Source: Lachnospiraceae bacterium (GTDB taxonomy: Bacteria > Bacillota > Clostridia > Lachnospirales > Lachnospiraceae). Taken from it: a DNA stretch of 64,000 bases. The notes beneath the pieces are model-generated. The model made no database searches. It had not been told where the DNA came from and saw only the letters and a program-made list of their open reading frames with translations. Shown here one piece after another: positions 24,726-32,737 of the stretch (position 1 is its first letter; every line of letters begins with the position of its first letter). Position numbers and translations under genes: made by a program. Where the stretch lies: the NCBI GenBank assembly GCA_021770345.1, contig JAETRD010000012.1, positions 62,001 to 126,000 of the forward strand. The letters are read 5' to 3'.

Positions 24726-24774
24726 AAAAAGAAGGGCATAAAACCGAAAATTCCGGTTTTATGCCCTTCTTTTT
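24726..24774 (-). terminator. Strong terminator after the AraC gene
   Basis: A perfect 21-bp stem with a 7-base loop, starting at the AraC stop codon and ending in a T run on the minus strand. It separates the sulfatase-araC operon from the downstream sulfatase operon. Confidence 0.92.
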
Positions 24775-25966
24775 ATAACATGTGTTCCTGTCTCCACTTT
24801 CCCGGAGACATCCCGTAAATCTTCTGAAATGCTCTGCAAAACTGCGAACTGTTTTTATATCCGCATTTTTCGGCCGTCTCGCGGATTCCCTCCCCGCACT
24901 GCAGGTAACCCGTCGCCGCCTCGCACCGAATCCGGTGAAGCAATTCCGAAAAATTACATCCGCACTCCTTATTGATCAGGCGGGACATGTACTCATAAGA
25001 AACCCTGCTGTTTTCGGCCGCTTCTTTCAGTGTGGGTTCCCTGTCCAGGTGCGCATACATCCACTTTATGCATTGCCGCACATGCAGACTGTACCCTTCC
25101 AGCTTTGTCTCCCGCACTTTTTTGCAATAGACGGTACTCAATTCTCTCATCAGTCCATTCAGTCCCGGAATATCGTCAAGCGCTTCAATCTTGTCTGCAA
25201 AATCAGCGCAGATACTTCTGACCAGCACAGACGGCGCGCCTCCGTCCTCCGCCGCCCGACAGCCAACCGTATTTCCGATCATCGCAATATGTTTCATGCG
25301 CTTCAGGCTGTTTACATCTGCCAGATAATGTCCGGCCTCCATAAAATAAAACTCTTTATTCAACCGTTCCATGCGTTCCTCGTCGCCGTTCATAATTGCC
25401 GTGCGCATTGCTTTTTCTATTCTCGCGTTATATTTGATCTGCGTAGGCGAATTCAGACGAATCAATTCCATGGCCTCAAGTTCTTTTCCCTGCGTATCCC
25501 GGACACATCCCTCTTTGCCCGTCCCGGTATCTCCCGCCACCCCTTCTGCAGACACCTCCGGCAGCCGCCGAAACAACGTCACAACCCCCGGAATGTCATT
25601 GATTCCATAGTGCGGCAGATCTTCCTCAATCATATCCGTGATAAGCCCATCGATATAAAACGGTCCCAAACACAAGAATAATCGGCTGCCGGACACCGTT
25701 ACCGGAAATCCGAAAAAATTATAGCCGTCCACCGCCGCGGGCGTCTCACTCCCCGCGTACCCCGGCATGCTGCGGGACTGTAGACACATCTGATCCAAAA
25801 ACTTCTTTTTTGCGTTCTTTCTGCGGTTTTGAATCAGTTTGTGTCTTGTATAATGCGCAAACTCCGCCACAACACCCCCATCCTGCCGCACCAGAATCAT
25901 ATCCAGTCTGCTGAGTATATTTAATTGTCTGAGATATTCCATGTATGCGTCCAGTTGTTCCGACAT
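24773..25966 (-). CDS. AraC-family regulator of the sulfatase locus
   Basis: A 397-residue regulator. The C-terminal ~100 residues are a double helix-turn-helix of AraC type (TLKEAAENSRVSYEYMSRLI, then IRETAEKCGYKNSSQFCRAF, then KIYGMSPGKWRQE). The N-terminal ~280 residues form an unassigned sensor domain (it contains FFGFPVTVSG and YIDGLITDMIEEDLPHYG), like those of other clostridial AraC regulators of sugar loci. It lies 4 bp after the sulfatase gene at 25971 and ends in a strong terminator. It is likely to activate both sulfatase promoters through their shared element. Confidence 0.9.
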   Translation of the reverse strand: MSEQLDAYMEYLRQLNILSRLDMILVRQDGGVVAEFAHYTRHKLIQNRRKNAKKKFLDQMCLQSRSMPGYAGSETPAAVDGYNFFGFPVTVSGSRLFLCLGPFYIDGLITDMIEEDLPHYGINDIPGVVTLFRRLPEVSAEGVAGDTGTGKEGCVRDTQGKELEAMELIRLNSPTQIKYNARIEKAMRTAIMNGDEERMERLNKEFYFMEAGHYLADVNSLKRMKHIAMIGNTVGCRAAEDGGAPSVLVRSICADFADKIEALDDIPGLNGLMRELSTVYCKKVRETKLEGYSLHVRQCIKWMYAHLDREPTLKEAAENSRVSYEYMSRLINKECGCNFSELLHRIRCEAATGYLQCGEGIRETAEKCGYKNSSQFCRAFQKIYGMSPGKWRQEHML

Positions 25967-25970
25967 CGCT

Positions 25971-27416
25971 TTAAAATGAGATCTCCTTCTTTGTAGAAAT
26001 CACGGGAACCGGCACTTTTTCCGCAAGTCCTTTGCGGCATGTCCACTGCTCCCGTCCGTCCTCGCCGCACCCGGAAACTATGGCGAGATTTGCCGCCTGT
26101 TCCTCCATCTCCGCCATCACCGTCTCGGGTGTTTTCATCTGTTTTAACACATCGGAAAGCTTTTGGGCAATATGAGGATATTCCGAAATCAGATTCCGTG
26201 TCTCAAACGGGTCCTCATTCATATCAAATAACTGATCTTCTCCGTCAAACCCCGAAAACGTCACATATTTGTACTGTCTCCACTTTGCCATGCGTCCCAT
26301 TGACTTCGCGCCAAACCTGTTTATCAGTTCCGAGACAACAATCCGCTCCTCATCAATCGCATCACCGCAGATCATATCTAACATGCTTTTTCCGTCCTGC
26401 CTGGGCGGGCATGGCGCTCCGGTCATCTCACAGATTGTAGGACTCAAATCGAGGAGACTCACCGGGGAACCTATCTCTTTTCCTTCTGGAATCCCGGCCC
26501 CGGCAAAGATCATCGGGACATGGACAGACGCATCAAAAAATGTATTTTTCCCGTAAAACCCATGTTCTCCATTCGAATCGCCGTGGTCAGAAACATAAAT
26601 GACAACACCTTCCCGGCCTGACCGAAGCAGATATTTATCCCACGCTTTCAGAATCCTTCCGATATTCCGGTCCATAAATTCAACCATACCATAATAAGCG
26701 GCCATGGCCGCACGCACGGTTTGCGGGTCCATATCTCTCAGCTTTTTTCTGAAAACAGGATGTTCGTCGCCTTCAAAAGAATCCTCCGGAATGATGACCC
26801 TGTCATAATAATAGTCAAACAATTCCGGGGGCGCGATATACGGAAAATGTGGCGCATATATTCCGACACATAAAAACTGCGGCCTGTCAAAAGATCCGCT
26901 CAGATATTTTTCCGCCGCATCCACAACATCACAGTCATATGCGAGAACCGTGGATTCCCCGCCGCCCATACACTGAATCGCCAGATGCTCAATGCGGCCT
27001 CTGTTCCACGGCAACGCATCCACTCCCGTATGCATTTTCCGTCCGTATGAAGTCGGCGTAATATCTCCGACCAGACGTTTCGCAAATCCGTGCCGCTGAT
27101 CCGGACCTATAAAATGCATTCTCCCGCACAGCGTAGTATCATAGCCCTTTGCGTTCAGGGAGTGCACAAAGGTCGCAATATTCGAATCCAGAGAGACCGT
27201 ATTCGTCAATGCCCTGACGGAACTTGCATACTGTCCTGTCAGCATGCCAAGTCTCGACGGAACACACAGCGGACAGGCCGCATAGCAATCCCTCATAACC
27301 GTTCCGCGGGCAGCCAGTCCATCAAGAGCAGGTGTTTTCACAATGCGATTTCCCGCATACCCCAAAACCTTATAAGAATGCTGATCCGAAATAAGAAATA
27401 AAATATCCTTTTCCAT
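25971..27416 (-). CDS. Sulfatase (Cys-type)
   Basis: A 481-residue sulfatase and a paralogue, not a copy, of the gene at 23016. The formylglycine motif is CPLCVPSRLGMLTG. The N-terminal metal site is LFLISDQHSYKVLG and the second is YVSDHGDSNGEHGFYGKNTFF. It ends without a membrane anchor and begins without a signal peptide, so a cytoplasmic role is likely. It starts the operon that includes the AraC regulator four bases downstream. Activity needs a formylglycine-generating enzyme encoded elsewhere. Confidence 0.93.
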   Translation of the reverse strand: MEKDILFLISDQHSYKVLGYAGNRIVKTPALDGLAARGTVMRDCYAACPLCVPSRLGMLTGQYASSVRALTNTVSLDSNIATFVHSLNAKGYDTTLCGRMHFIGPDQRHGFAKRLVGDITPTSYGRKMHTGVDALPWNRGRIEHLAIQCMGGGESTVLAYDCDVVDAAEKYLSGSFDRPQFLCVGIYAPHFPYIAPPELFDYYYDRVIIPEDSFEGDEHPVFRKKLRDMDPQTVRAAMAAYYGMVEFMDRNIGRILKAWDKYLLRSGREGVVIYVSDHGDSNGEHGFYGKNTFFDASVHVPMIFAGAGIPEGKEIGSPVSLLDLSPTICEMTGAPCPPRQDGKSMLDMICGDAIDEERIVVSELINRFGAKSMGRMAKWRQYKYVTFSGFDGEDQLFDMNEDPFETRNLISEYPHIAQKLSDVLKQMKTPETVMAEMEEQAANLAIVSGCGEDGREQWTCRKGLAEKVPVPVISTKKEISF

Positions 27417-27454
27417 GTAATTCCTCTCCCATCGACATTTTATGGAACACGTTC

Positions 27455-27506
27455 ATTATATCTGTAAAGTCCTATTCGTGATTGCCTTATTTTGTGCTTT
27501 GCGTTC
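27455..27506 (-). promoter_or_regulatory. Second sulfatase promoter with the shared bipartite operator
   Basis: Minus strand -10 TATAAT (27460-27455). Beginning 21 bp upstream, the plus strand reads TTGCCT (27482-27487), two bases, TTTTGTG (27490-27496), five bases, CGTTC (27502-27506). All 18 block positions match the element before the other sulfatase. Confidence 0.7.
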
Positions 27507-27580
27507 CAAATTTAATCTGATCGCAGGTACTGATTCTAAAAAGTGCCGGAAAGCGGCATTTCAGACTGCATCCTACATGG

Positions 27581-27623
27581 AAAAACGGCTGTACCGGTCA
27601 GAAAACTCCGACCGGTGCAGCCG
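27581..27623 (-). terminator. Terminator after nrdR
   Basis: Minus-strand 14-bp stem (CGGCTGTACCGGTC / GACCGGTGCAGCCG, one G-T pair) with a 10-base loop, then TTTTT. Confidence 0.88.
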
Positions 27624-27632
27624 CACCGATTT

Positions 27633-28085
27633 TTATTTATCGAGCATCTTCTTGAGCTCGCTCATAAATGTATTCACATCCTTGAACTCCCGGTACACCG
27701 ATGCGAAACGCACATAGGCTACCGCCTCAAGGTCTTTTAACTTATCCATCACGATCTCTCCGATCAGAGTACTCGGTATCTCCTTCTCCTCGAGATTAAA
27801 AATCTCAGTCTCCACCGCATCCACCAGCTGATCGATCTGATTGACGGAAACCGGACGCTTGTGGCACGCGCGGAGCACGCCGCCCTCTATCTTGGAACGG
27901 TCATACTGCTCCCGGGTGTTATCCTTCTTAATGACAATCAGCGGAATCGTCTCCACCTTCTCGTAAGTCGTAAAGCGCTTTCCGCACTCGTCGCAAAGTC
28001 TTCTGCGCCGAATGGAATTATTGTCATCGGCCGGTCTTGAATCAATGACTCTCGTATTCTCACTGCTGCAAAATGGACACTTCAT
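27633..28085 (-). CDS. nrdR: Transcriptional repressor NrdR
   Basis: A 150-residue repressor of ribonucleotide reductase genes. The zinc ribbon is MKCPFCSSENTRVIDSR followed by CDECGKRFTTYEK. The ATP-cone domain includes IPLIVIKKDNTREQYDR. ATG 28085 has GGAGG seven bases upstream; the upstream Met at 28106 has none. It senses ATP/dATP and binds NrdR boxes; no nrd gene is in the window. It follows the ylmC-like gene on the same strand and ends in a clear terminator. Confidence 0.96.
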   Translation of the reverse strand: MKCPFCSSENTRVIDSRPADDNNSIRRRRLCDECGKRFTTYEKVETIPLIVIKKDNTREQYDRSKIEGGVLRACHKRPVSVNQIDQLVDAVETEIFNLEEKEIPSTLIGEIVMDKLKDLEAVAYVRFASVYREFKDVNTFMSELKKMLDK

Positions 28086-28174
28086 AATGCTACCTCCGTG
28101 TGGCATTCGTATCTATATATTGCAGTATAGCCATTTTTCCTGTAATTGTCAATCAAATAACAATCATAACGCCG

Positions 28175-28432
28175 CTATTTGATTTTGTGTCTGCATTCCT
28201 TCTCGTCGATATCCACCAGAACGATATCCGGCCCGATTTTTACGATTCTACACCACGGAATAAACAGTTCAAACTCACGTCCCACACAGCCTAACCATTT
28301 CCCCGGTCCCGGAACAATCAGTGTCCGGATGCACCCGTCGCACTCGTCAAACTCCAGATCCTTGACATTTCCAAGGCATCTGCCGTCTTTGACATTGATG
28401 ACTTCTTTCTGCTCTAATTCACAAAAACGCAT
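28175..28432 (-). CDS. YlmC/YmxH-family PRC-barrel sporulation protein
   Basis: An 85-residue single PRC-barrel domain. The start MRFCELEQKEVINVKDG and LGNVKDLEFDE match the YlmC/YmxH family found in spore formers. Its biochemical role is not established. It is followed by nrdR on the same strand, an arrangement common in clostridia. Confidence 0.87.
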   Translation of the reverse strand: MRFCELEQKEVINVKDGRCLGNVKDLEFDECDGCIRTLIVPGPGKWLGCVGREFELFIPWCRIVKIGPDIVLVDIDEKECRHKIK

Positions 28433-28511
28433 ATCATTTCCCAGCTGTTTCCTTAAAAAATTATATGCGCTTTTTTCCTGTTTAGACGAATTCGCGTCTT
28501 AAAATTTTTCT

Positions 28512-28808
28512 TTACCGCACGGAATCATAATGAGACCACATGCGGACAATCTTTATTGTTCCCTCATACGCTGCCCCGTCAATGACAACCGGTTCATGAT
28601 ATACCCGATAAACCATTCTGTGCTGTATATTAATCCTTCTGGAATAATAACCGCTGAGATTTCCCACCAATTCCTCATATGGAGGCGGATTTTGAAAAGG
28701 ATTCTGCGCTATCATCGCCAGCATATTTTTGGCCTTCAAATCAAGCCCGGCCCCTTTTAACAACTTTTTGTCTTTTTCGGCCTGTTTACTGAATCTGACT
28801 ACATACAT
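28512..28808 (-). CDS. Txe/YoeB-family mRNA interferase toxin
   Basis: A 98-residue RelE-superfamily toxin that cuts mRNA in the ribosome. YoeB landmarks are the Glu in YEELVGNLSGYYSRRI, the Arg in INIQHRMVYRVY and the His in MWSHYDSVR. The tail is four residues longer than the usual SHYE ending. It begins the base after the antitoxin stop codon, so the pair is translationally coupled. Confidence 0.9.
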   Translation of the reverse strand: MYVVRFSKQAEKDKKLLKGAGLDLKAKNMLAMIAQNPFQNPPPYEELVGNLSGYYSRRINIQHRMVYRVYHEPVVIDGAAYEGTIKIVRMWSHYDSVR

Positions 28809-29063
28809 TTACCATTCCTCATCCGGGTCATAGACAGAGCACTCTTCCAATGATTCTGCTCCCGCTTTTATAATACTTTCCGACATCCCCGGTATAGAGT
28901 TTAGATACAGCGTTTCCTGAATTGCATTCCAGTCGTCTTCCGAGATAAGGACACCATTTTTTCCGCGATTGTTTGTTATTGTAATCGGGCGACCACTGCT
29001 GTTGACATCAGACAGGATCTGATATATATTTTCTCTCGCTTTTGTCACACTAATTGCAGTCAT
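28809..29063 (-). CDS. YefM/Phd-family antitoxin
   Basis: An 84-residue antitoxin. The N-terminal DNA-binding fold reads MTAISVTKARENIYQILSD and ITITNNRGKNGVLISEDDW; the acidic C-terminus (LEECSVYDPDEEW) should wrap the toxin. It is first in the operon. Its promoter overlaps a perfect palindrome, as expected for autorepression by the antitoxin and toxin complex. Confidence 0.92.
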   Translation of the reverse strand: MTAISVTKARENIYQILSDVNSSGRPITITNNRGKNGVLISEDDWNAIQETLYLNSIPGMSESIIKAGAESLEECSVYDPDEEW

Positions 29064-29086
29064 CGCATCATCCCCCTTCCAATCGT

Positions 29087-29115
29087 ATTATGCCGTACGC
29101 TTTTGCGTACGGCAA
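29087..29115 (-). promoter_or_regulatory. Toxin-antitoxin promoter with overlapping palindrome
   Basis: Minus strand TTGCCG (29115-29110), 17 bases, CATAAT (29092-29087). A perfect 10-bp inverted repeat (TGCCGTACGC / GCGTACGGCA, TTTT centre, 29091-29114) covers the -35 and spacer. No T tract follows, so an operator is more likely than a terminator. Confidence 0.7.
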
Positions 29116-29145
29116 CAGATTCATCCTGCTTTATCATATTATGAA

Positions 29146-30246
29146 TTAAACATTAAACCGGAACAAAATCACGTCTCCGTCTTTTACAACGTACTCTTTT
29201 CCTTCCATCCCGACAATTCCCTTTTCCCGCGCCGCGGCAAGACTTCCGTTGTCAAGCAGATCCTGATAATTGACTACCTCCGCCTTGATAAATCCCCGCT
29301 CAAAGTCCGTGTGAATCTTTCCGGCCGCCTGCGGCGCTTTCGTCCCCTTCCGAATCGTCCACGCACGGCACTCGTCCTCCCCGGCCGTCAGAAAACTAAT
29401 CAGGCCGAGCAGGCTATAGCTTGCCTTAATCAGCTTTTCAAGCCCGGACTCTTTCAGACCCAAATCTTCCAAAAACATGGCTTTCTCGTCGTCGTCAAGC
29501 TCCGCGATCTCCTGCTCGATCTGCGCGCAGATCACAAACACCTCACTGCCGCTCTCCTTTGCAAGCTTCCTCACAGCCGCGACATGCGAATTGCCCGCTC
29601 CGTCGTCCGCCAAATCGTCCTCGGCCACGTTTGCCGCGTAAATCACCGGTTTCGCCGTCAGAAGATTGTAGGATGCAAACCATTTCTGCGCATCCTCGTC
29701 TTCCGGCACCGCAAACGTCTTCGCTAACGCCCCGCTCTCCAGATGTCCCTTTACCGCATCCAAAAGCTCCATCTCTTTCGCTAGCGTCTTGTCCATACGG
29801 GCCTGTTTCGCCACCTTTGCGATCCGGCGCTCCAAAATCTCGATATCCGAGAAAATCAGCTCCAGGTTAATCGTCTCGATATCCCGCGCCGGGTCCACGC
29901 TCCCGTCCACATGTATCACATTGGTGTCCTCAAAGCAGCGCACCACATGCACGATGGCGTCTACTTCCCTGATATTTGCGAGGAATTGGTTCCCGAGTCC
30001 TTCCCCCTTGCTCGCTCCCTTTACGAGACCGGCGATATCCACAAATTCGATCACGGCCGGGGTCACCTTTTTCGTCTGATACAGTTCCCCGAGCTTTTTG
30101 ATCCGCACGTCCGGCACCGCCACGATTCCGACATTCGGGTCAATCGTGCAGAACGGATAGTTCGCGGATTCCGCTCCCGCTTTGGTCAGTGAATTAAACA
30201 ATGTGCTCTTTCCCACATTCGGCAAACCGACGATGCCCAGTTTCAT
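29146..30246 (-). CDS. ychF: Redox-regulated ATPase YchF
   Basis: A 366-residue Obg-family P-loop protein that binds ribosomes and prefers ATP. Motifs: GLPNVGKSTLFNSLT (G1), DIAGLVKGASKGEGLGN (G3) and a C-terminal TGS-like domain ending VKDGDVILFRFNV. AAGGAG lies eight bases before the ATG. It is immediately downstream of the integrase relic. Confidence 0.96.
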   Translation of the reverse strand: MKLGIVGLPNVGKSTLFNSLTKAGAESANYPFCTIDPNVGIVAVPDVRIKKLGELYQTKKVTPAVIEFVDIAGLVKGASKGEGLGNQFLANIREVDAIVHVVRCFEDTNVIHVDGSVDPARDIETINLELIFSDIEILERRIAKVAKQARMDKTLAKEMELLDAVKGHLESGALAKTFAVPEDEDAQKWFASYNLLTAKPVIYAANVAEDDLADDGAGNSHVAAVRKLAKESGSEVFVICAQIEQEIAELDDDEKAMFLEDLGLKESGLEKLIKASYSLLGLISFLTAGEDECRAWTIRKGTKAPQAAGKIHTDFERGFIKAEVVNYQDLLDNGSLAAAREKGIVGMEGKEYVVKDGDVILFRFNV

Positions 30247-30328
30247 TTTATTATCTCCTTTATCTCAAAGTCCTTGATTTCTTAGGTTTCGGCGTTGTTG
30301 CCAGTGTTCAACTACGCCAATCACTTAG

Positions 30329-31220
30329 TTATACTACATTTAGCATTTTTTCGATTTTCTCGACTTCTTTTTTCTTCTCGTCATCTGTTACATGAACATA
30401 CAGATTCATTGTGATGTTGATGCTGGAATGTCCAAGAAGCATTTGTAAGGTTTTAGGGCGCATACCCGCTTCAATACAGCGTGTCGCATAGGTATGTCTG
30501 AGGGTGTGCATTGAAAAACGCTTAATTCCCGCCTTATCAGCCAACTTGAATAAAGAATCGTCATAAGTTGAGTTCTTCGTTGGCTCTCCTTTCCGGCACA
30601 AAAATACGCAATCTGCAAAATCCTTGCTTATTATTTTCATGGCTTTCACTTTTTCTTTCTGCGCCAATAAAATTCTTCTGCATTCCTGCGTTATAGGAAT
30701 ATCTCTGTATCCGCTTTTGCTTTTAGGGGGCCGATCTGCCACTCTCCTGTTGAATGACGGTACTCCATGCTTCTTGTTATATGGATAACTCCTTCCTCAA
30801 AATCAACATCGCTCCAACGAAGCCCTATCATCTCCCAGGTACGCAGCCCTGTCTGCAATAAAAATGCAAACTGATTATAATTGCTCATACCGTAGACAGC
30901 ATCCAAAAAGATTTTTTGTTCCTCAACTGACAAAACCCTTTTTTCTTTTGCCTTTTCCCCGGTGGAACTTTTACTGATTTCTTTACCGGATTTCGACCTA
31001 GTATATCATTCTCCACTGCCGCCTCAAATAAAACGTACAGGGTAATCCTGCACTGATACACCGTACTCTCTGCATATTCTGGTGTCAGTTTATTCAAAAT
31101 ATCCTGACAATGTATAGGTTTCACTTCCAAAAGAAGCATTCTGCCGATATGCTCTTTAATATTCCGTTCAAATCGATCTTTATACCTTCTATTGCTAGAA
31201 AAAAGCCCAATACAGCAATA
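30329..31220 (-). pseudogene. Degenerate tyrosine recombinase/integrase
   Basis: Three pieces in three frames together give a phage- or Tn916-like integrase. Upstream piece: YKDRFERNIKEHIG and LLLEVKPIHCQDILNKLTP (core-binding). Middle piece: VLSVEEQKIFLDAVYG and TGLRTWEMIGLRW with the first catalytic Arg. C-terminal piece: HTLRHTYATRC, LLGHSSINIT and the Tyr in MNLYVHV. The breaks fall at CCGGGGAAAA near 30965 and at a C5 run near 30730, each fixable by about one base. The catalytic residues survive, so the decay is recent or a sequencing artefact. No phage genes follow. Confidence 0.85.
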
Positions 31221-31269
31221 TATATTGTACCATACTCAGGCTCTAATGTCCATATTTTGTTCCCTTGAG

Positions 31270-31674
31270 TTTCCGCACGCAGCTTTACACTATTTTCCGC
31301 TTCTACAAATGCCACCATGCCGCTTGCCTGATACTGCAAAACCTGTATCTGCCTGACTGTCTATCTCACTAAACCTTACAAGTTTGCGCTTTACCGTGTT
31401 GCTGAACGGCTCCGCCCTTACCACAAGCGGCTTTATCGTGATAGAAAAATATCCCAACAGTTCTGCGTCTTCCAACGATAACACTAAATATGTAACTGCC
31501 TGATGTTTCTTTGCAAATTCAACTGACTGCTGCTTCAAAAAACTCAACATCCGGATTTAACGAACAGGAAAACTCGGAAAGTAGCTGTAATAACTTATCC
31601 TCTCCGAACCGTCCGTCATCATTCTCCAAATTCTCACGAATGTTTAGCACAATAAAATTATTCGCCTGCTGCAT
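31270..31674 (-). pseudogene. Decayed GNAT acetyltransferase
   Basis: From ATG 31674 the frame reads MQQANNFIVLNIRENLE and then shifts at a T6 run near 31545 into FAKKHQAVTYLVLSLEDAEL and LGYFSITIKPLVV. A second break near 31340 leads to QYQASGMVAFVEAENSVKL, which resembles the acetyl-CoA-binding end. Several tens of residues appear to be missing between the last two pieces. It overlaps the 3' end of the small gene upstream by 17 bp, a layout typical of GNAT toxin-antitoxin pairs. Confidence 0.6.
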
Positions 31675-31852
31675 CCGTTTTCTTCCTTTTCTCCATGAAT
31701 TTTATTATTTCATCCGCTCCCTGCAGGTAAGTCACATTGATCGGGACACGAGGTGTCCTGTCGTTGGCAGATGCTTCAATCGCATCGACAAGCATCTCCA
31801 CCTGCTTCTGACCAAATATAACGAAATTCTTTGTAATGTTTGAAGTTGCCAT
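31658..31852 (-). CDS. Small protein, likely partner (antitoxin-like) of the broken GNAT gene
   Basis: A 64-residue protein with no firm family match. It contains KNFVIFGQKQVEMLVDAIEAS and a C-terminal basic-acidic helix (IIKFMEKRKKTDAAGE). It precedes and overlaps the GNAT remnant, the position of the antitoxin in GNAT toxin modules. A run of nine G lies in its ribosome-binding region, one base before the ATG. Confidence 0.55.
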   Translation of the reverse strand: MATSNITKNFVIFGQKQVEMLVDAIEASANDRTPRVPINVTYLQGADEIIKFMEKRKKTDAAGE

Positions 31853-31853
31853 A

Positions 31854-31862
31854 CCCCCCCCC
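31854..31862 (-). repeat. G9 homopolymer in a ribosome-binding region
   Basis: On the coding strand AAGGGGGGGGGT precedes ATG 31852. Length changes in the run would alter Shine-Dalgarno spacing. Confidence 0.8.
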
Positions 31863-31880
31863 TTATCAGTATGGCTCTTT

Positions 31881-32105
31881 TTACAATCTACATACTTTCC
31901 TATCTACATAGTACGGTTTTACAATCGCTTTTGTAACAAAATTTTTATGCCTCAATAGCATAGTTGATCTTTGTCTGTCCTGTGCCACGATTTCAAACGG
32001 TATCCGCTGCTCTTGAATGACCTTCGTCGCAAATATCGTTGTCCCTGTAATATATAGAAAAACACCATCCGCCATATTCGTTTTGTATAGATGATGTTTG
32101 TTCAA
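31881..32105 (-). CDS. Small hypothetical protein
   Basis: An open frame of up to 74 residues, not recognised. It could start at TTG 32105, overlapping the preceding stop, or at the internal ATG 32075 (MADGVFLYITG). The C-terminal half is basic (RHKNFVTKAIVKPYYVDRK). AT-rich, inside the relic island. It may be a fragment. Confidence 0.35.
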   Translation of the reverse strand: MNKHHLYKTNMADGVFLYITGTTIFATKVIQEQRIPFEIVAQDRQRSTMLLRHKNFVTKAIVKPYYVDRKVCRL

Positions 32106-32632
32106 ATATTCGATTTTTCTATGATAATTTCATCAATGATCTCTTTATAATCTTTTAAAAAGTTCTCATCCATACTATTATCAATTACGGGTTTTGAAGT
32201 ATAATACACAATAACCGTTGTAAATACTATTTGCATTAATATTAATAGTGAAATTACTGATATCCTTTTAAAATCTATTTGAAAATATGAATCAAGAAAC
32301 ATATCAACTATTAATGTCAAGCCCAGAGTTAATATAACGCCACCTAATATGTTTCCATATTGACCATTTGTCTTAATATTCCTTATTCTTTGATTCAGAT
32401 ACCTGCTAAATTGATTTAACATATCTTTGTCATATTTATCATATTTGTCTCTAACATATTGTTTCCATTGTTGGTATGATTCAAATTTTAAATCCAGTTT
32501 CCTGAAATCCTTCTTTTTTATTTTCACACAGCATAAATAATAATATATATTCCTTTGTAATCGAAAATCGAAATCGTACCACCTTTCCCCTATTTCATTA
32601 AGTTCCCTTTGAGTTTTCCTGTGTTTCCTCAT
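32102..32632 (-). CDS. Hypothetical two-helix membrane protein
   Basis: A 176-residue unrecognised protein. The N-terminal ~95 residues are charged and Tyr/Lys-rich (RELNEIGERWYDFDFR, SYQQWKQYVRDKYDKYDKD). Two hydrophobic segments follow (GNILGGVILTLGLTLIVDMF and ISLLILMQIVFTTVIVYY), then a short acidic tail. ATG 32632 has AGGG eight bases upstream; longer starts read into a palindromic repeat. It is strongly AT-rich beside the GC-richer GGDEF gene, so it was probably acquired. Confidence 0.6.
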   Translation of the reverse strand: MRKHRKTQRELNEIGERWYDFDFRLQRNIYYYLCCVKIKKKDFRKLDLKFESYQQWKQYVRDKYDKYDKDMLNQFSRYLNQRIRNIKTNGQYGNILGGVILTLGLTLIVDMFLDSYFQIDFKRISVISLLILMQIVFTTVIVYYTSKPVIDNSMDENFLKDYKEIIDEIIIEKSNI

Positions 32633-32651
32633 ATAATCATCCCTGTTTATT

Positions 32652-32695
32652 CCCATCAGTGAACAAGGGTACACACGCCCTTGGTCCACTGAGGG
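32652..32695. repeat. Dispersed imperfect palindrome, copy B
   Basis: Minus strand: CTCAGTGGACCAAGGG, a GTGTGTA centre, then CCCTTGTTCACTGA. This is the most symmetrical of the three copies. It lies between the GGDEF gene and the AT-rich membrane protein gene. Confidence 0.65.
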
Positions 32696-32737
32696 AAGAT
32701 AACGCACGCATTCTGCGTCTCAAATTCCTTTCAGCTC

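Noticed and set aside
28485-28505. Short inverted repeat AGACG / CGTCT near the toxin stop
   Set aside because: Only five base pairs and no T tract on the coding strand; too weak to call as a terminator.
31121-31339. 72-residue frame between the integrase and GNAT remnants as a gene
   Set aside because: Its first part is the broken end of the GNAT gene and the rest runs out of frame into the integrase start, so it is not an independent gene.
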